A stretch of 64,000 bases of DNA from contig JAOWBW010001472.1 of NCBI GenBank assembly GCA_026119855.1, positions 225,275 through 289,274 on the forward strand, given 5' to 3'. The stretch's first letter is position 1. Each line of letters begins with the position of its first letter. A model generated the notes under the pieces. It was not told where the DNA came from. It made no database searches and was given only the letters and a program-made list of their open reading frames with translations. Positions 34,693-46,923 of this stretch are shown here, piece by piece. The position numbers and the translations under genes are program-made. Source of the stretch: Campanula takesimana (lineage: Eukaryota > Streptophyta > Magnoliopsida > Asterales > Campanulaceae).

Positions 34693-37600
34693 ATGGGCAT
34701 AGAACAACAAGAAGAAAAACAATCCAAAGAGCCACTTTTAGTTTCAACATCTGGTCAACCTAAAGATCATGAATCAGACGGCGGCCTAAGTTTGATCCGA
34801 AGATCATGGTCCGAATCATACAAGATCTGGCAAATCGCCGTCCCCTCCATTTTCTGCCGCTTAGCCATGTTCTCCCTCACCGTCATCACTCAATCATTCG
34901 CCGGCCACCTAAATGACTCCGACCTAGCCGCCATCTCCATTGTCACCACCGTCATCATCTCCATAACCTTCGGCTTCTTGGTAACCCCTCAATTCAACCC
35001 CTAATATTTCAATTTCACAATTCAAATTTGCAATGACACTGTTACAACTTGCAATTTCATCTTCAAATCAAAATTGTAATGATATTGTTTCAATTCGCAA
35101 TTTCATCTTCGCAGCTAGGAATGGCGAGCGCGCTCGAAACACTGTGCGGACAAGCCTACGGCGCCAAACAATACCACATGTTAGGCATTTACTTGCAACG
35201 CTCGTGGGTTGTGCTCTTTGTAAGCTCAATTTTACTGCTGCCCCTTTTCCTGTTTGCTAAGCCGATACTCCAGTTAACTGGACAGCCGGCGGCAGTGGCG
35301 GAGCTGTCGGGTGGGGTGGCGTTATGGTTGATTCCGATGCACTTGAGCTTTGCTTTCCAGTTCACATTAGTGAGGTTCTTGCAGTGTCAATTAAAGACTG
35401 CGGTGATTGGTTGGGTGTCCGGCGGGACACTTGCAGTCCATGTGTTTGTTAGTTGGTTATTTGTTTATAAATTGAGAGTTGGGATTGTTGGCACAGCTTT
35501 GATTCTTGATTTCTCATGGTGGTTGTCGGTTTTGGGGTTGTTTGGGTATATTATGTGGGGAAATTGTCCTGATTGTTGGAATGGTTTCTCTAACCAAGCT
35601 TTTGCTGGCCTTTGGGAATTTTTCAAACTTTCTCTGGCTTCTGGGGTTATGCTTTCGTAAGTGATCTTTCCGTTCTTATCGATGACTCATTTAATTTGTT
35701 TATGGAATATCTTAGTCATTTCTGAGCGTGTAAATGTTTTCTTGTTTGGTAATGGCTAGGTTGGAGAACTTTTATTACAGAGTATTGATCATAGTTTCAG
35801 GAATGATGAAGAACACTGAGGTTGCTATTAATGCTTTGTCTGTCTGGTTAGTGCTCGTGTGGACCATTGAAGTTAATACGTATTTCAAATTGCAAATTTT
35901 TCTTAGTATCTTCAGCTTGTTTTTATTTTTTATTTTTTTTTGATGGGCAGCATTACTTTGTATGGCTGGGAATCAATGATTCCACTAGGATTTTTCGCTG
36001 CAACTGGGTATGTACAGTTTGTATTTCGTAAGTCATTCTCTTGCTCACTTTCCATGAGTGATAAAGCCTGTTGCATTCCATTTTCTGCTATGGTTGTGCT
36101 TCCTCTATAAGATAATCTGAATGTCCTTGGGATTAAGATTGGTTATTTTAACAGTTAAAGAAATTTTCGGTTTTGTTATAGCATTTCAATTTGTTACACT
36201 GTTGCATCAGGGATATGTATTATTACTATTAATCTTATGTAATAATGAAGTACAAGTATCAGTCTTATGTTAGTAATGATTTGGCAAGGGAAATCAAGCA
36301 AATATTTATGCTTCATCTTAGCATAGCATATAAGCATGTCCCTCCTAAAATCTTATGCGAAAGCTGACCATGGACCTTTCTGCATCCCCCCAGCGTAAGC
36401 TCCATTAATTTGCTAAATTCTTTCTCACTAAATCTCCTACTAGTTGAATAAATTCTAAGTGCCCATTTTGGTAGCCAAGAGGGGTGAGTACTGTTAAGAA
36501 GGGCAATAATTATCCCAATAAAAATATTATATTTTATGTTGGGTAGCAATTGTACAACACAAAATGTTACCTTGAATAACTATACTCCCTCCGTCCCACC
36601 CGAATTAGGATTTTTGGGTTGGGCACGGGAATTAAGGAAAGTGAGTATGAAAAGTGAAGTAGGAGAGAGAAAGTAGGGTAGAGAATAATGAGTGGAAATT
36701 TGTTGTGAGTGTGAATGTGGGACCCATTAAATAAAACATTTCTATTTTTGGGTTGTCCTAATTCGAGTGGGACACCCAAAATGGAAATTTGTCCTAATTC
36801 GAGTGGGACGGAGGGAGTATGCGTTAGTTGGTTCACCATCTCTCAGACTTGATATATTGCCCACAAATCATACCATATTGAACAAAATCCAGTCTTTCTC
36901 TATCTGGAGCAAAGCCCAAAATTTTGGCGAAGTCAATTAATGATTAAGTTGGAGAACAAAGTACGAGATACCGCAGCCAAGAATGAAGTCAAAAAGATTT
37001 CCATGGAATGGCTTACTAATGAGGGGCTTTATTGTGAGCCCTAAAATTAGTTTGCCTCTCATAGTGGTTCAGGACGAGAAGGGATCCAGGACTCTAAAAT
37101 GATACAAATCAAAAATTACTAAAACTGAGAACTTTGATTTGATATGTCAGGAGGGTGCCAATGGTGACCAATGAGGAATTTTTGTGCCTTTTTTTTTTAG
37201 GAGGAATGAAGGTGAGGGTTAGCAGTAGCAGTCAGCAGGTTGGGGGGGGGGGGGCATTGAGGAAAGAGGGCTACTGTGTGTTCGTTCCACCTAGATTATT
37301 AAAGGGGATTTGCATCTAGTTATCCCTCATCCATATAACACCCTCCTTGTTGATACCACCTTTCAAATGGAAATAATGAGGGAATAGGGAACTTAACTCG
37401 GATGGCGCGTATTAGTTATGTGACACCTTAAATCTTACTGTATACGCCTGAAATAATAATTTTAACTTATGAGATGCCACCTATGTTTAAACTTTAAATC
37501 TAAGGAAAACATAAGAAAATCCATTTTCAGGTTCGGGGGTTAAGTTACATACAGTATGTGATGTTGTTAAACTCCCATCCCGCCCAGTACTAATGATCGG

Positions 37601-39325
37601 TCTGGTGGTGGTGTTTATAGTGGTGAGATAATAAAGCATGCAAGAGTGGTTTTATGGTAAAAATCGGATCTTTGTTTTAGAACGAATCTCATGAATTGGG
37701 ATCATCCTGTGACCGATCCTTTTCTTTGACACATCCGTACGTTATTAAAAAAGTGTGATTGCACTCGACTAGCATAAAAAACATGAAAGCATGGGAGACT
37801 ATCATTAAAACTTGTAAAACTACGAAAAAGACTAAAAAATAACTAAGATAGGTAAAATATCATACTTAGCCTTGGGAGGGATTATGATAGGAGAATATAG
37901 GACTGAGCATGAGTGTTTATGACTTTAATATGTGTTGTGTCCTCCAATTCATGGCTCAGACCCTCCTTATATAGTAGGAAGCCTTGGGGGATCAAGAACG
38001 AAGAAGTAGAAGTGGAGAAGGACACCTCCTAAGGGTATTGATAGGATATGACTCAAGGAGGATGAGATTGACCAAAACTAACCAAAACTGAGTAAACGAA
38101 CACAAACCTAACTCTAGGGAATTAGATCAAGAAACCAAGGCAATCGACAAGATCGCTGTTCATTTGGGCAAAGGGAGAACAGAGGACTAGGTGTCCTCGC
38201 GCAGGTCCTTGTGAACACCAGGGGTAGCGGGGTAGCACGGATCTTGCTGTAGAAGTAGCTGAAATTCTGACAAAAACCTGACGGGCCTATCGGAAACTTA
38301 ACTGAAGGCTCCAAAAATGGAATGAAATTACATAAAAGACGACCAAAGTGCAATCACACCAACCAGGTACCGAATTGGGTGTCTACACTTACCAAACACC
38401 TATTCAAATGGTAATAGCATGCAGAAGTCCAACAGTACTTGATGATGGATCTCTTCTTCTCAGTTAACTTAAAATAGAATACTCCATCTGTCCCTAAATG
38501 AATGTCCAAATTTCATCAGGGAATGTTCTGAAAATGATAGTTTTTATACAATTTAATGGCAAAGATGCATAAATATTCTTATTATCCACTTGAACATTTC
38601 GGTGATACATTATTGTTTACCAATATTGTTGGATAATTCTTAATGTTCATATGTTTCGGCTATGATCACAGTACCAAGGTTAGAACCAATGTCTGATCAA
38701 GTATTGTTGATGTACAGGGTGCGTGTAGCAAATGAGCTAGGAGCAGGCAATACAAAAGGCGCCAAGTTTGCCACCATTGTCTCGTTGGTAACCTCGCTCT
38801 TTGTTGGCCTCCTCTTCTGTTCAATGGTCATAGCCTTCCCAGATAAGCTCGTAATGATATTTACATCTAGCGCCCCTGTAATCACCATGGTGAAGGAGCT
38901 AGCTGTCTTACTAGCAGCTACCATTCTCCTTAATTGCATTCAACCAATTCTTTCAGGTAACGAATTTGACAACAGTCCAGAATGTCCAATGTAAAATGGA
39001 ACAATAATACTCCTTCCGTCCCAAAATGATCTTCCCATTTGACTATTCAAACTTTTTAAGATATGAACACTTGTTTCACTAACCATGTTTTTGTAATTCT
39101 GCAGGGGTAGCAGTTGGATCTGGTTGGCAAGCGAAAGTAGCATTTGTAAATATTGGAAGCTACTATATTGTTGGAGCTCCGCTCGGGGTCTTATTAGGAT
39201 GGTTTCTTGATTTCGGTATAAAGGGTATCTGGACAGGAATGATTAGCGGAACAGTAGTCCAGACATTGATATTAGCAATCCTCACCGTCAGATGTGAATG
39301 GAATAAAGGGGTAAAGTTGGAATAA
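34693..39325 (+). CDS. MATE/DETOXIFICATION-family efflux transporter, six exons
   Basis: Exons 34693-34980, 35115-35656, 35760-35846, 35951-36007, 38718-38956 and 39105-39325 join in frame to 477 codons plus TAA, with GT-AG introns throughout. This is a normal plant MATE length. Landmarks are [20 protein letters not shown] (exon 1), [20 protein letters not shown] at residues 100-119 with YLQRSW after it, [15 protein letters not shown] across exons 2-3, [12 protein letters not shown] at about 325-336 and [12 protein letters not shown] in exon 6. About twelve hydrophobic segments are expected for this antiporter fold, which exports organic solutes, alkaloids or flavonoids across plasma or vacuolar membranes using H+ or Na+ gradients. 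The motifs resemble the Arabidopsis DTX20-29 clade (family knowledge); the substrate is unknown. Intron 4 is 2.7 kb because of inserted repeats. Confidence 0.93.
36585..36817. mobile_element. Stowaway MITE in MATE intron 4
   Basis: CTCCCTCCGTCCCACCCGAA at the left is inverted as TTCGAGTGGGACGGAGGGAG at the right, with TA on both sides. The CCTAATTCGAGTGGGAC segment is duplicated in the right arm. Confidence 0.85.
37419..38387. mobile_element. Solo-LTR-like segment in MATE intron 4
   Basis: It starts TGTGACACCTTAAATC and ends GGGTGTCTACA. The phrase TTCAGGTTCGGGGGTTAAGT, followed by a GTTAAACTCCCATCCCGCCC stretch and GATCGGTC, parallels 53790-53870 in the Tat-like LTR (GGGTTCGGGGGTCAAATTAC ... 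GATCGGTC). This suggests a related Ty3 LTR. No clear 5-bp duplication, so the boundaries are provisional. Confidence 0.45.
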
Positions 39326-40071
39326 ACAGGTACATTATTTCTGGAAAAAAGTTTCATTATGTTCTTTTTACCCCCCCCCCCCCTTTTTTCGTAATAATTA
39401 AACATCTGTTTGATTACGTTAGATTCAGGTAAAGATTCGGTGTCTATAGTCTATTAAACCGCTTGCAACCTGTTGGAGCGATTCAGGATGTTTTGTTCAG
39501 ACAATGAGAAGTCAGATAACAAATTTAGGAGATAGCTATTGACTGGTATCTCAATCATCCACTACCTGTTTGCCATATACACCAATAAAAAGTGAAAAAC
39601 TCATCTCATCCTCTATACCCGAAGAACAGGTAAAAGAAGATCCTGCGCTTCAAGAGAGAATGCATGATGACTTTTATGTATTCATCCGCGTGTTTCCTCC
39701 ATATATACGGGAAAGAATTCTGAGAGAAACTTCGATTTGTAAAACCATTTATTATTGGGTGGTACCAAATTACGTAACTCAAGACTGGATTTGGTTATAC
39801 AGTCCGGCAGTATAATGAACTATATGTGCAAACTCCGCAAGCTCAAAATGGTTTGGAAAATTTGTGGTCTGGCAGTTTGGATCTCGAACCCCCTTAGTTG
39901 TACATACAGTATTCACTAATTAATCTTATAATTTTGACAAGTCAACTGTTACATTTATAATTGGACGGACATCTATTATTAGACAGAAAGATCAATCGTA
40001 CATATATGACAATCGTATATATATCCCAAGTCAACTGTTACATTTATAATTGTTTGGTCATTGGATACTTA
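39326..40071. other. MATE 3' flank
   Basis: A C(14) run lies at about 39371-39384, followed by T(6). AATAAA-like signals occur at 39320 and 39584. No gene is seen; a plus ORF at 39570-39815 is unrecognised. Confidence 0.4.
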
Positions 40072-41114
40072 GACCATGTCCGATAATCCAACTAACAAAA
40101 AACATTCAACTACCCTAATATCACGACACCTCATCTTCTCTCTCCATCCACTTAATCATTCAACTACACTTTCAACTACCCCTCCCACAATAAGCTAGTT
40201 TAATTTAAAATTCAACTCCTCCCAACTCATCATTCTATACCCCACCACTTTTTATTTTATTTACAATATTTATTTTATTTATAATCTTAATAATAATAAA
40301 AATAATAATCATTTTAAATTAAAAAAATAAATAATTATTCTTATTATTATAAATTCGAGATTTTTTTTTAATTAACACTTAATTTAAAAAGGATAATTAA
40401 AGAATTTTTAAAGAGAAAAGAGGGGTTTTTTTTCGGTGTCCAAATCAAACGAAACTTATATCAAATTATAGAGGAAAAAAAATGATGAATTTTGGCGGAA
40501 AAAAAAATAAAAAAAATTAATTTGCTGTAAAATAATTGAGCTCAAATAATTGGGTTGAAAATTAAAATGTAAAAATTTGGCAGACCAACCAGCGCTTGAC
40601 AATTGTCAAAGCCAGAAAAAAGAAAAAAAAAAGAAAAAAGGAAAAGTTTGGCGGACCAACCATCGGTTGACACGTGTCCAAGGAGGCCCCCTCATTTTCC
40701 TCTCAACCCGGTTGAGACTTCTCGACCCCTCCCCCTTCAACCCCCTCCTCTCAACCCCTTATTGCACCAATCTCGTGATCAAGTGAATAGGATTAACGGA
40801 GAATAAGAAGTACCAATGAAATTGAATTAGAGGATGGGGATAGTGATCAATCCGAAGTGCTTTTTAAATCATTATTTTAATCACATTTAGTTTAATTTCC
40901 CGTCTAGGAATTAAGTACAATCAAAATCAACCCCCAATCTGGTCAAGTGACTGTTCGTAAATAAATAACCGTTCTTCGTGGATCGACTCTGAACTTGCCC
41001 TAGCTATATTTTTAGAACCTAGTCCAGGTTTAATTTGTAGGTGTGCGACTAAGCCTACCAAATTTAACTAACTCCCTCTCAACCCCCTCCTATACTCCCT
41101 TATTGGACATGGCC
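40072..41114. mobile_element. PIF/Harbinger-like non-autonomous element
   Basis: The termini GACCATGTCCGATAA (left) and TTATTGGACATGGCC (right) are inverted, flanked by TTA on both sides (40069-40071, 41115-41117), the 3-bp target of PIF/Harbinger transposons. ~1.04 kb, AT-rich, no transposase. Short ORFs at 40577-40806 show no family. Confidence 0.75.
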
Positions 41115-41279
41115 TTATAATTTTGTCTAAGGAATCCAAAAGTTAGAAATTTAAGTGGAAATATTGGTCACTATGTCTTAAAATAATAGTAAGTCCTTAA
41201 TTATTATCAATTGATATGTGCTAACACAATCGGCAAAGATTAAGTTTAATATTGATGGATGAGTGACTGATGAGTAGTA

Positions 41280-41539
41280 CTCCCTCCCTCTGTCCCTAAA
41301 TGGGTGTCCATTTTTAAAAAATCTTTGTCCCAAAATGAGTGTCTTTTTTAACATAACTTTGTCCCTAAAAAAAAATTCGAATTTTTTTTCACCGGTCTCT
41401 TTATACGTGCAAAACTAAATGTTTGGAAAAGAGATTACAAGATTATATATGAATCTGTGCCACCAAATTGTACAAAGAGTTGAGATTTTCAGATGTCTCT
41501 TAAAATGAAATTTGGACACTCATTTAAGGACAGATGTAG
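41280..41539. mobile_element. Stowaway MITE
   Basis: CTCCCTCCCTCTGTCCCTAA with ATGGGTGTCC at the left mirrors GGACACTCATTTAAGGACAG at the right, with TA flanks. Same subfamily as 52047-52304 and a fragment near 38483. Confidence 0.75.
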
Positions 41540-41573
41540 TATTAAATTGTACTTCATCCACTTATTTTTTTTT

Positions 41574-41757
41574 AGAATAATACTAGGGGCACAAAAAAGT
41601 CACAAAATCCTGCTCACAAAATCCTAGATGTAGTGATGTTATCGGTGTTTTTAATTAGAGTGTGGCGGGTCCATTATCAATCCAACCAATAAAATATCGT
41701 CCCTCCATCTTGTGAGCAAGATTTTGTGACCTTATTTTGTGCCCCTAGCATTGCTCT
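41574..41757. mobile_element. Short TIR MITE, AGARYAATRCTAGGGGCAC family
   Basis: Arms of ~45 bp. The left has CTAGGGGCACAAAAAAGTCA then CAAAATCCTGCTCACAA; the right reads the same inward. Flanks are T runs, so the duplication is ambiguous. Degenerate partial relatives occur at about 50965-51132 and 51490-51560. Confidence 0.7.
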
Positions 41758-42476
41758 TTTTTTTTACGCCTTTCAAAAGAAATACTTTAGTATAAAAGAA
41801 ATTTAATTTATCATTATACAAATAATATATTATATATCCTACAAATTAATTAACTATTATTTTGTAGTATGTAACAAATCAAATATAATATTTATTTTAA
41901 CACAGACTACTCCTTCCTCTCATACTTATTGCTACCAAATTGGAGTACAAAAGGATTAAGAAAATATGTTGAAAAAGTAAGTATTGTGAGTGGGTAGGAG
42001 CGAGAAAATAAGTTAGTAGATAATTCTTCTGAGTGGATAGGAAAGTGAAAAGTAAACATTTTGGGTGAAAAGCAAATATGTTTGGGACGCTAAAATAAAA
42101 ATAAGTAGCTAAAAGTATGGTTAGAGAGAGAGAGCGTATAGTATGATGTATACTAATGTTAGATACTATAGCATAAGTGGTGGGCCCAAACCTAGATTTC
42201 GTATTCATACTTGTCTTTAAATTTTCATATACCAAATTCACTCTAGGCCCTTGCAGTCCAATTGCACAAACCTTAATAATTCCTGCTGAGGGCATGTATG
42301 TTTATTTTTGGTGGATTTTTTAGGACAAAGAACTGCTCCATGAGCAATTTTAGCTCAAATGCTCCAACCTACGGTCCCGATTCGACCAAATCGTCTTGTT
42401 TATTTTGTGCATGACAGAACGATTTGAAATTTGTGGGACCCACCGAGCTCAAAAACATCTCGGCCTATCAAAAAAT
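41758..42476. other. Intergenic, one probable MITE
   Basis: A CTACTCCTTCCTCTCATACT left end near 41909 and an inverted AAAAGTATGGTTAGAGAG near 42112 suggest a ~215-bp MITE. Otherwise AT-rich with no gene. Confidence 0.4.
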
Positions 42477-44190
42477 TGTTGGGATTTTCCTCAAATTCTA
42501 ACTCAAGTGAAATTAGAAGGTTATCAATTATAATTAGAAAGTGACGTGCATACGTTTTGAGTTTATTGCAAAATTGACATGTCTACTTTCAAAATATATC
42601 AATTTGACATGCAAACTTTGGAAACATCAAATGTGTCCTGCCTACTTAACATTGCAAAAAATTTTAAACACGTTTTTTAACACCCGTTAAATTCATAACG
42701 GGACACTCCAAAAAACTAACCATCCGTCAATTTTTTGTAATGTACGTTATTTTTTTAACACCCGTTACACACCCCTTCAGTCTCCGGCGCTGCCCCTTCC
42801 CCTCCTCCGGTCATCCCCACCTCCGTCTCCGGTGACACTTCCCTCACACCTCTGGCCTCCCCCTCCCACAGTTCCGGCGACCGTCCCCTTCCTCACCTCC
42901 GGCCGATTCCTTCTTCTCCGGCAAACCCCTTCCTCACCTCCGGCCGATTCCTTCTTCTCCGGCAAAGACGACTTCGCCGGAAACGCTGTCGATTCTTGTC
43001 CCGGCGAATCAACAGTCGATCTTCAGCGTTCTCCAAATCATTCAAGGAATTCAAATCCCTAGAAATCTCTCAATCTCATCTAAGGAGACTCAAAATCAAA
43101 ATGCGCATCATACTAACCGAATTCGAAAATCGTTAATACCATAAAATCTGGGTTTGTTCTTCAAATCTTTGGATCTCTGAAATTCGAATTTGGGTTTTTT
43201 TTTCTTCAAACCCAGATTTGGGTTTTTTTTTTTTTTTTTTTTTTTTTGCTTCAAATCTGGTTTTTTTTCTTTAAATATTTAAACTTCGAACTTCAAATCT
43301 GGGTTTTCGCTTCGTATCTTCGAGCTTCAAACTTCGAATCTTTGAACATTGAATATTTGAAGATTGGACCCAGATTTTTTGGAAGCAGACATCCACCTTC
43401 CGGAGATGAGGAAGGGGACGGTCGCCGGAGACGGAGGTGGGGGATGACCGGAGGAGGGGAAGGGGCAGCGCCTGAGACTGAAGGGGGGGGGGTGTAACGG
43501 GTGTTAAAAAAATAACGTACGTTACAAAAAATTGACGGATGGTTAGTTTTTTGGAGTGTCCCGTTATGAATTTAACGGGTGTTAAAAAATGTGTTTAAAT
43601 TTTTTTGCAATGTTAAGTAGGCAGGACACATTTGATGTTTCAAAAGTTTGCATGTCAAATTGATATATTTTGAAAGTAAGCGTGTCAATTTTGCAATAAA
43701 CTCCATACGTTTTTCCCTAGTGCGGCCTGGTCAATGGATTCCTATTTATATTAGAAAAATAATTAGGGTTTTCATTATGGCTATATAAAGAGTAGTTGGT
43801 CTATTATTTTGAGTGTGCTTTGTGGTGCCAAGAGGGGCTACCTTTAAGGGAGAGTTGAGGAAGAGGGGATTAGTGGGTGTGTCTCCCCTATACAAATAGG
43901 CTTAACTAATAAGTTTTTGGGGGTTCTTTGTGCGTGTATTTTCAAGAATTTTGAGAAGGAGAGATACCTCCATTCTTGTAATACCAATTTTGAGTGAGTG
44001 GTGAGTCTTTGCGAGTTTCTTGAAGAAAACTCGTCATCTTGTAATTCCATGATATTATAGTGAGATGTTGATCGGTCTGTGGACGTAGCCCATTGATGTT
44101 GGGGTGAACCACGTTAAATCTCTTTTTTTATTACTCATGTTTTATTGTTGTTTGTTCAAATTAAATGGTGTTGCATAACCTAATTTATTG
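42477..44190 (+). mobile_element. Copia-type solo LTR, split by a MULE
   Basis: It begins TGTTGGGATTTTCC at 42477. After the MULE (42559-43703) it has a TATA box at 43781-43790 (CTATATAAAG). Near 44075-44125 it has GTGGACGTAGCCCATTGATG followed by GGTGAACCACGTTAAATCTC, the conserved leader phrase of many plant Copia LTRs. No primer site or polypurine tract flanks it, so a solo LTR is likely. The right boundary (before the LINE at 44198) is uncertain. Confidence 0.6.
42559..43703. mobile_element. Fold-back MULE with ~300-bp arms and a GC-rich cargo
   Basis: The arms run about 42559-42850 and 43390-43703, almost perfectly inverted (GAGTTTATTGCAAAATTGAC outermost; CCGTTAAATTCATAACGGGA inside; then GGTCATCCCCACCTCCGTCT deeper). 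A 9-10-bp duplication CATACGTTT(T) lies at 42549 and 43704. The arms extend into CCTCCGG-rich sequence, so host-derived DNA is itself part of the inverted repeat. The loop holds two copies of CCTCACCTCCGGCCGATTCC (near 42893 and 42932) and a T(20+) run near 43220. No ORF is credible. Confidence 0.88.
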
Positions 44191-44211
44191 ATGATGCATG
44201 AGAAGACGCTT

Positions 44212-46236
44212 ATCAATTCAAAAAATCTCTCTCTGGGCGATTTCTTTCTTCCCCGTCACTAGGGTTTCGCCCTAGGGGAATTGGCCGGCAACCATGTATT
44301 TTCCGGCTGCACTGTTCACTTCTATGAACTCCAGCACCAACATTCCCTCCTATAATCCTACCCAGCACAACCCAAACACAGTTCCAAACCCTAATCCTAG
44401 TGCGGCGCTGCAAGGTTCCTATGAAACCCTAATCTGACGCAAGCGACGCAAACAACCAAGCCTTCTCCGGCTTCGATTGTGAATCCCTTTCCGTCTACTT
44501 CAACCGTTTCCAAATCCTTTGCGGACTTGTTTTCCCAAGCGCCACAATCCCTAGCCTTTCCTATTGTTCCGTTAGCTACACATAAAGGCACCCCTTCTAT
44601 TAAACTGACCAAGGAAGCAATTGACAGGTTTGCTCGTCCATTCACATGGGCTTTGGTCGGAAAATTCTCTCACGGCAGGCCGTCCATGGAGGATACCAGA
44701 TTGGCTTTCGCTAAATTTCAATTAAAAGGTACGTATAAATTAGGGCATCTTGATCAGAAGCATTTATTGATTCAACTCACTGTTGAAGCTGATTACCAAC
44801 GTCTTTGGATGAAAGATGTGTGGTACGTTCAAAAATTTACGATGAGAACGTCAGCTTGGACTCCGGCATGGCGGCCGGAGCAAGAATCTCTTATTGTTCC
44901 CGTTTGGGTAGGCCTCCTAGGACTTCCGGTGCACTTGTTTAATAAAACATTTTTGTTTTCCTTGGCAAAGGCGATTGGTACCCCTTTGTCAATTGATAAG
45001 GCTACTGCGGAACTCACAAGGCCGAGCATTGCAAAGGTCCTTATTCAAGTTGATGTGTTAAAGAAATTGCCGCATGAGGTTTTCATTGATTGAGGTGATT
45101 TTATTCCCAGTTTCTACCAGAAAATTGAATACGATAATCTCCCTCGGTATTGCAAGCATTGCTTTACTTTAGGTCATGATGTATCAAATTGCAAGTGTGC
45201 TAACCCTCCTGTTATGGATGCCAAACAAAAGGCCCCTGTTGCTAATCTTAACAAAGGTGGAGAGCAGGTTTATGTGCCCAAACAGATTGGGACCAAGGAT
45301 AAGGCTCCTATGGTTGAAAAGAGTGCTGGTCCTAATGATCAAAACACTGATCCTTTGAAGACCTCTTCTAGTAATGGTTCTGCTACAATTATTCAAGGTA
45401 ATGCGATGGGAACAATGGCAGGTCAATCTGATTCTATTGGCACTGGTACTCCGGAGAATGACTCGGTGAATACAAACTTGATTGTCTCGGCTTTAAAGCC
45501 AACCAGTGATACAATAATTTCATCTGAGAATCTTGTGGCTTCAAAGCCAAACTCCATTGATTCGGTGGACCCACAAATGTTGAATGTGAATATAGAGACA
45601 CATAAAATCAATGAAGTGGTAGGATTGTCCCCTTCTAATCAAGATATTGAAGCAATTGTTATGGCAAATGTGGCTGCATTTAAAGAGATAAATCAAGCTT
45701 CTTCTGCTCCCAACCTTCGGCCCATTTCAGCTCGAACACCGAACCCCAAATATTTTAACCCCGAATATATCAACCCAAAAAACCTAAAAGAAGCTCTCAC
45801 CCATCCGGAAAAATGCAATTCTGAACCGGAAGGCGGTCTCTCTGATTCTTCTCCTTCGGCATTTGACGACGCTCGACTTTATGGAGGTATGGTTGGAGGA
45901 GTTCCTGTTGATCCTTGGGCTCCAATGGCTAATAGCCATAATTTGGAAGATTTCTATGATGATGATGACGGCTTTCAAACAGTCAAAGGAAGAAAAGCTA
46001 AAGCAAAGAAGCCGAAAAGGCCTTGGAAGCCGACAAGACAATTCATTTGACCTTCCTTTTATTTAATTTTTACTTTTATTTTATCTAATTTTTTATTTTT
46101 ATTTTTTATTTTTATTTTTATTTTTTTGTGTGATGGTTTTGGCCTAGTCCCCCATCACTTCTTTGTACTTTTTACTTCATTTCAATAAATTTTAGGGGGC
46201 ACTACCCTTTTCTTTTAAAAAAAAAAATTAAAAAAA
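44212..46236 (+). mobile_element. ORF1-only LINE (half-LINE)
   Basis: A perfect 14-bp duplication ATGAGAAGACGCTT flanks it (44198-44211 and 46237-46250). The insert begins with a pyrimidine-rich leader, carries one ORF1-like region (44295-46050), then a short 3' UTR (AATAAATTTTAGGGGGCACT) and an A-rich tail at 46217-46236. ORF2, the endonuclease/RT frame of several kb, is completely absent, with no RT-like frames anywhere between the duplications. Because ORF1 and leader are kept, this is not the usual 5' truncation. It resembles mammalian HAL1 elements in layout (analogy, not homology). Confidence 0.88.
44295..46050 (+). pseudogene. LINE ORF1 (DUF4283-like and CCHC zinc knuckle), disrupted
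   Basis: The N-terminal frame starts at 44295 (MYFPAALFTSMNSS) and hits TGA near 44435; the main frame (44479-45090) continues after a frameshift. It has WALVGKFSHGRPSMEDTRLA, FTMRTSAWTPAWRPE and VWVGLLGLPVHLFN, the pattern of the plant DUF4283 domain of LINE ORF1 proteins. TGA at 45091 then interrupts, followed by RYCKHCFTLGHDVSNC, a C-X2-C-X4-H-X4-C knuckle (about 45150-45195). A long polar tail ends DDGFQTVKGRKAKAKKPKRP near 46030. ORF1 proteins bind their own RNA as chaperones. One frameshift and one stop suggest moderate age. Confidence 0.85.
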
Positions 46237-46547
46237 ATGAGAAGACGCTTCCGCCCGCGCCCAGCAAAAATAAGGCGAGGTGACAAAATGGGGGGTGGAG
46301 CTCGCTGAAGCTAACACTCACTAGAGCAAATCTGATTTCGATTTTTTATGGATAACTAATCTAGTCTTAAAGCTTGGGTTGCTTATTAATCTACAGATCA
46401 AACAGTCTGTCAATCTAGATTAAATAGCAGCCTTTGAAATCATCATGGTTTGGTTTCGAAATGCTTCTGTTACTTAGATTGTTACTCCTACATTCTTAAA
46501 ATAAATGTCCCTTTTGTTGATTATGAACTATGAAGAACAAAAATATA

Positions 46548-46923
46548 CTCCCTTCGTCCCGGCTCCCTTCGTCCCCCGGTAAAAGCTTCACCTTTCACCT
46601 AAAAAATGGTGTTCATTAGAAGCTTCACTTTTCCTAAAATGGTTATAAATATAGGCCTCACTTGTCAACCTCATTCACATTTTCCTCGCATACTTAATTT
46701 GTGGTCCCCACTTGTCATACTAGTAACTTTTTCCCCTCGCACATTTGAATTATGGGTCCCACTTGTTGTACCCACTCACTTCTTCCTTCCTTCCTTCTTC
46801 TTCCTTCTCACAACCCATTTTTCACTCATCATTTTTCTTAATTTTTGTGTCACTCTCAAAATAGTGAAGCTTCTACCGAGACGGAGCCAAGGGGACAACT
46901 TTTGGATCCTACAGGGACGGAGG
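46548..46923. mobile_element. MITE with TA duplication
   Basis: The left end CTCCCTTCGTCCCGGCTCCC duplicates the terminal motif and leads to GGTAAAAGCTTCAC; the right arm reads GTGAAGCTTCTACC before GGGACGGAGG. TA flanks. A second CTCCCTCCGTC terminus starts directly after (46926), so two MITEs abut. Confidence 0.65.

Noticed and set aside
35033..35260. Alternative ORF in the second MATE exon
   Set aside because: A shadow frame of the MATE coding exon; the spliced six-exon model explains the region.
42780..43060. Novel GC-rich coding gene
   Set aside because: The sequence is part of the inverted arms and loop of a fold-back MULE, with an internal 38-bp duplication and no sustained frame.
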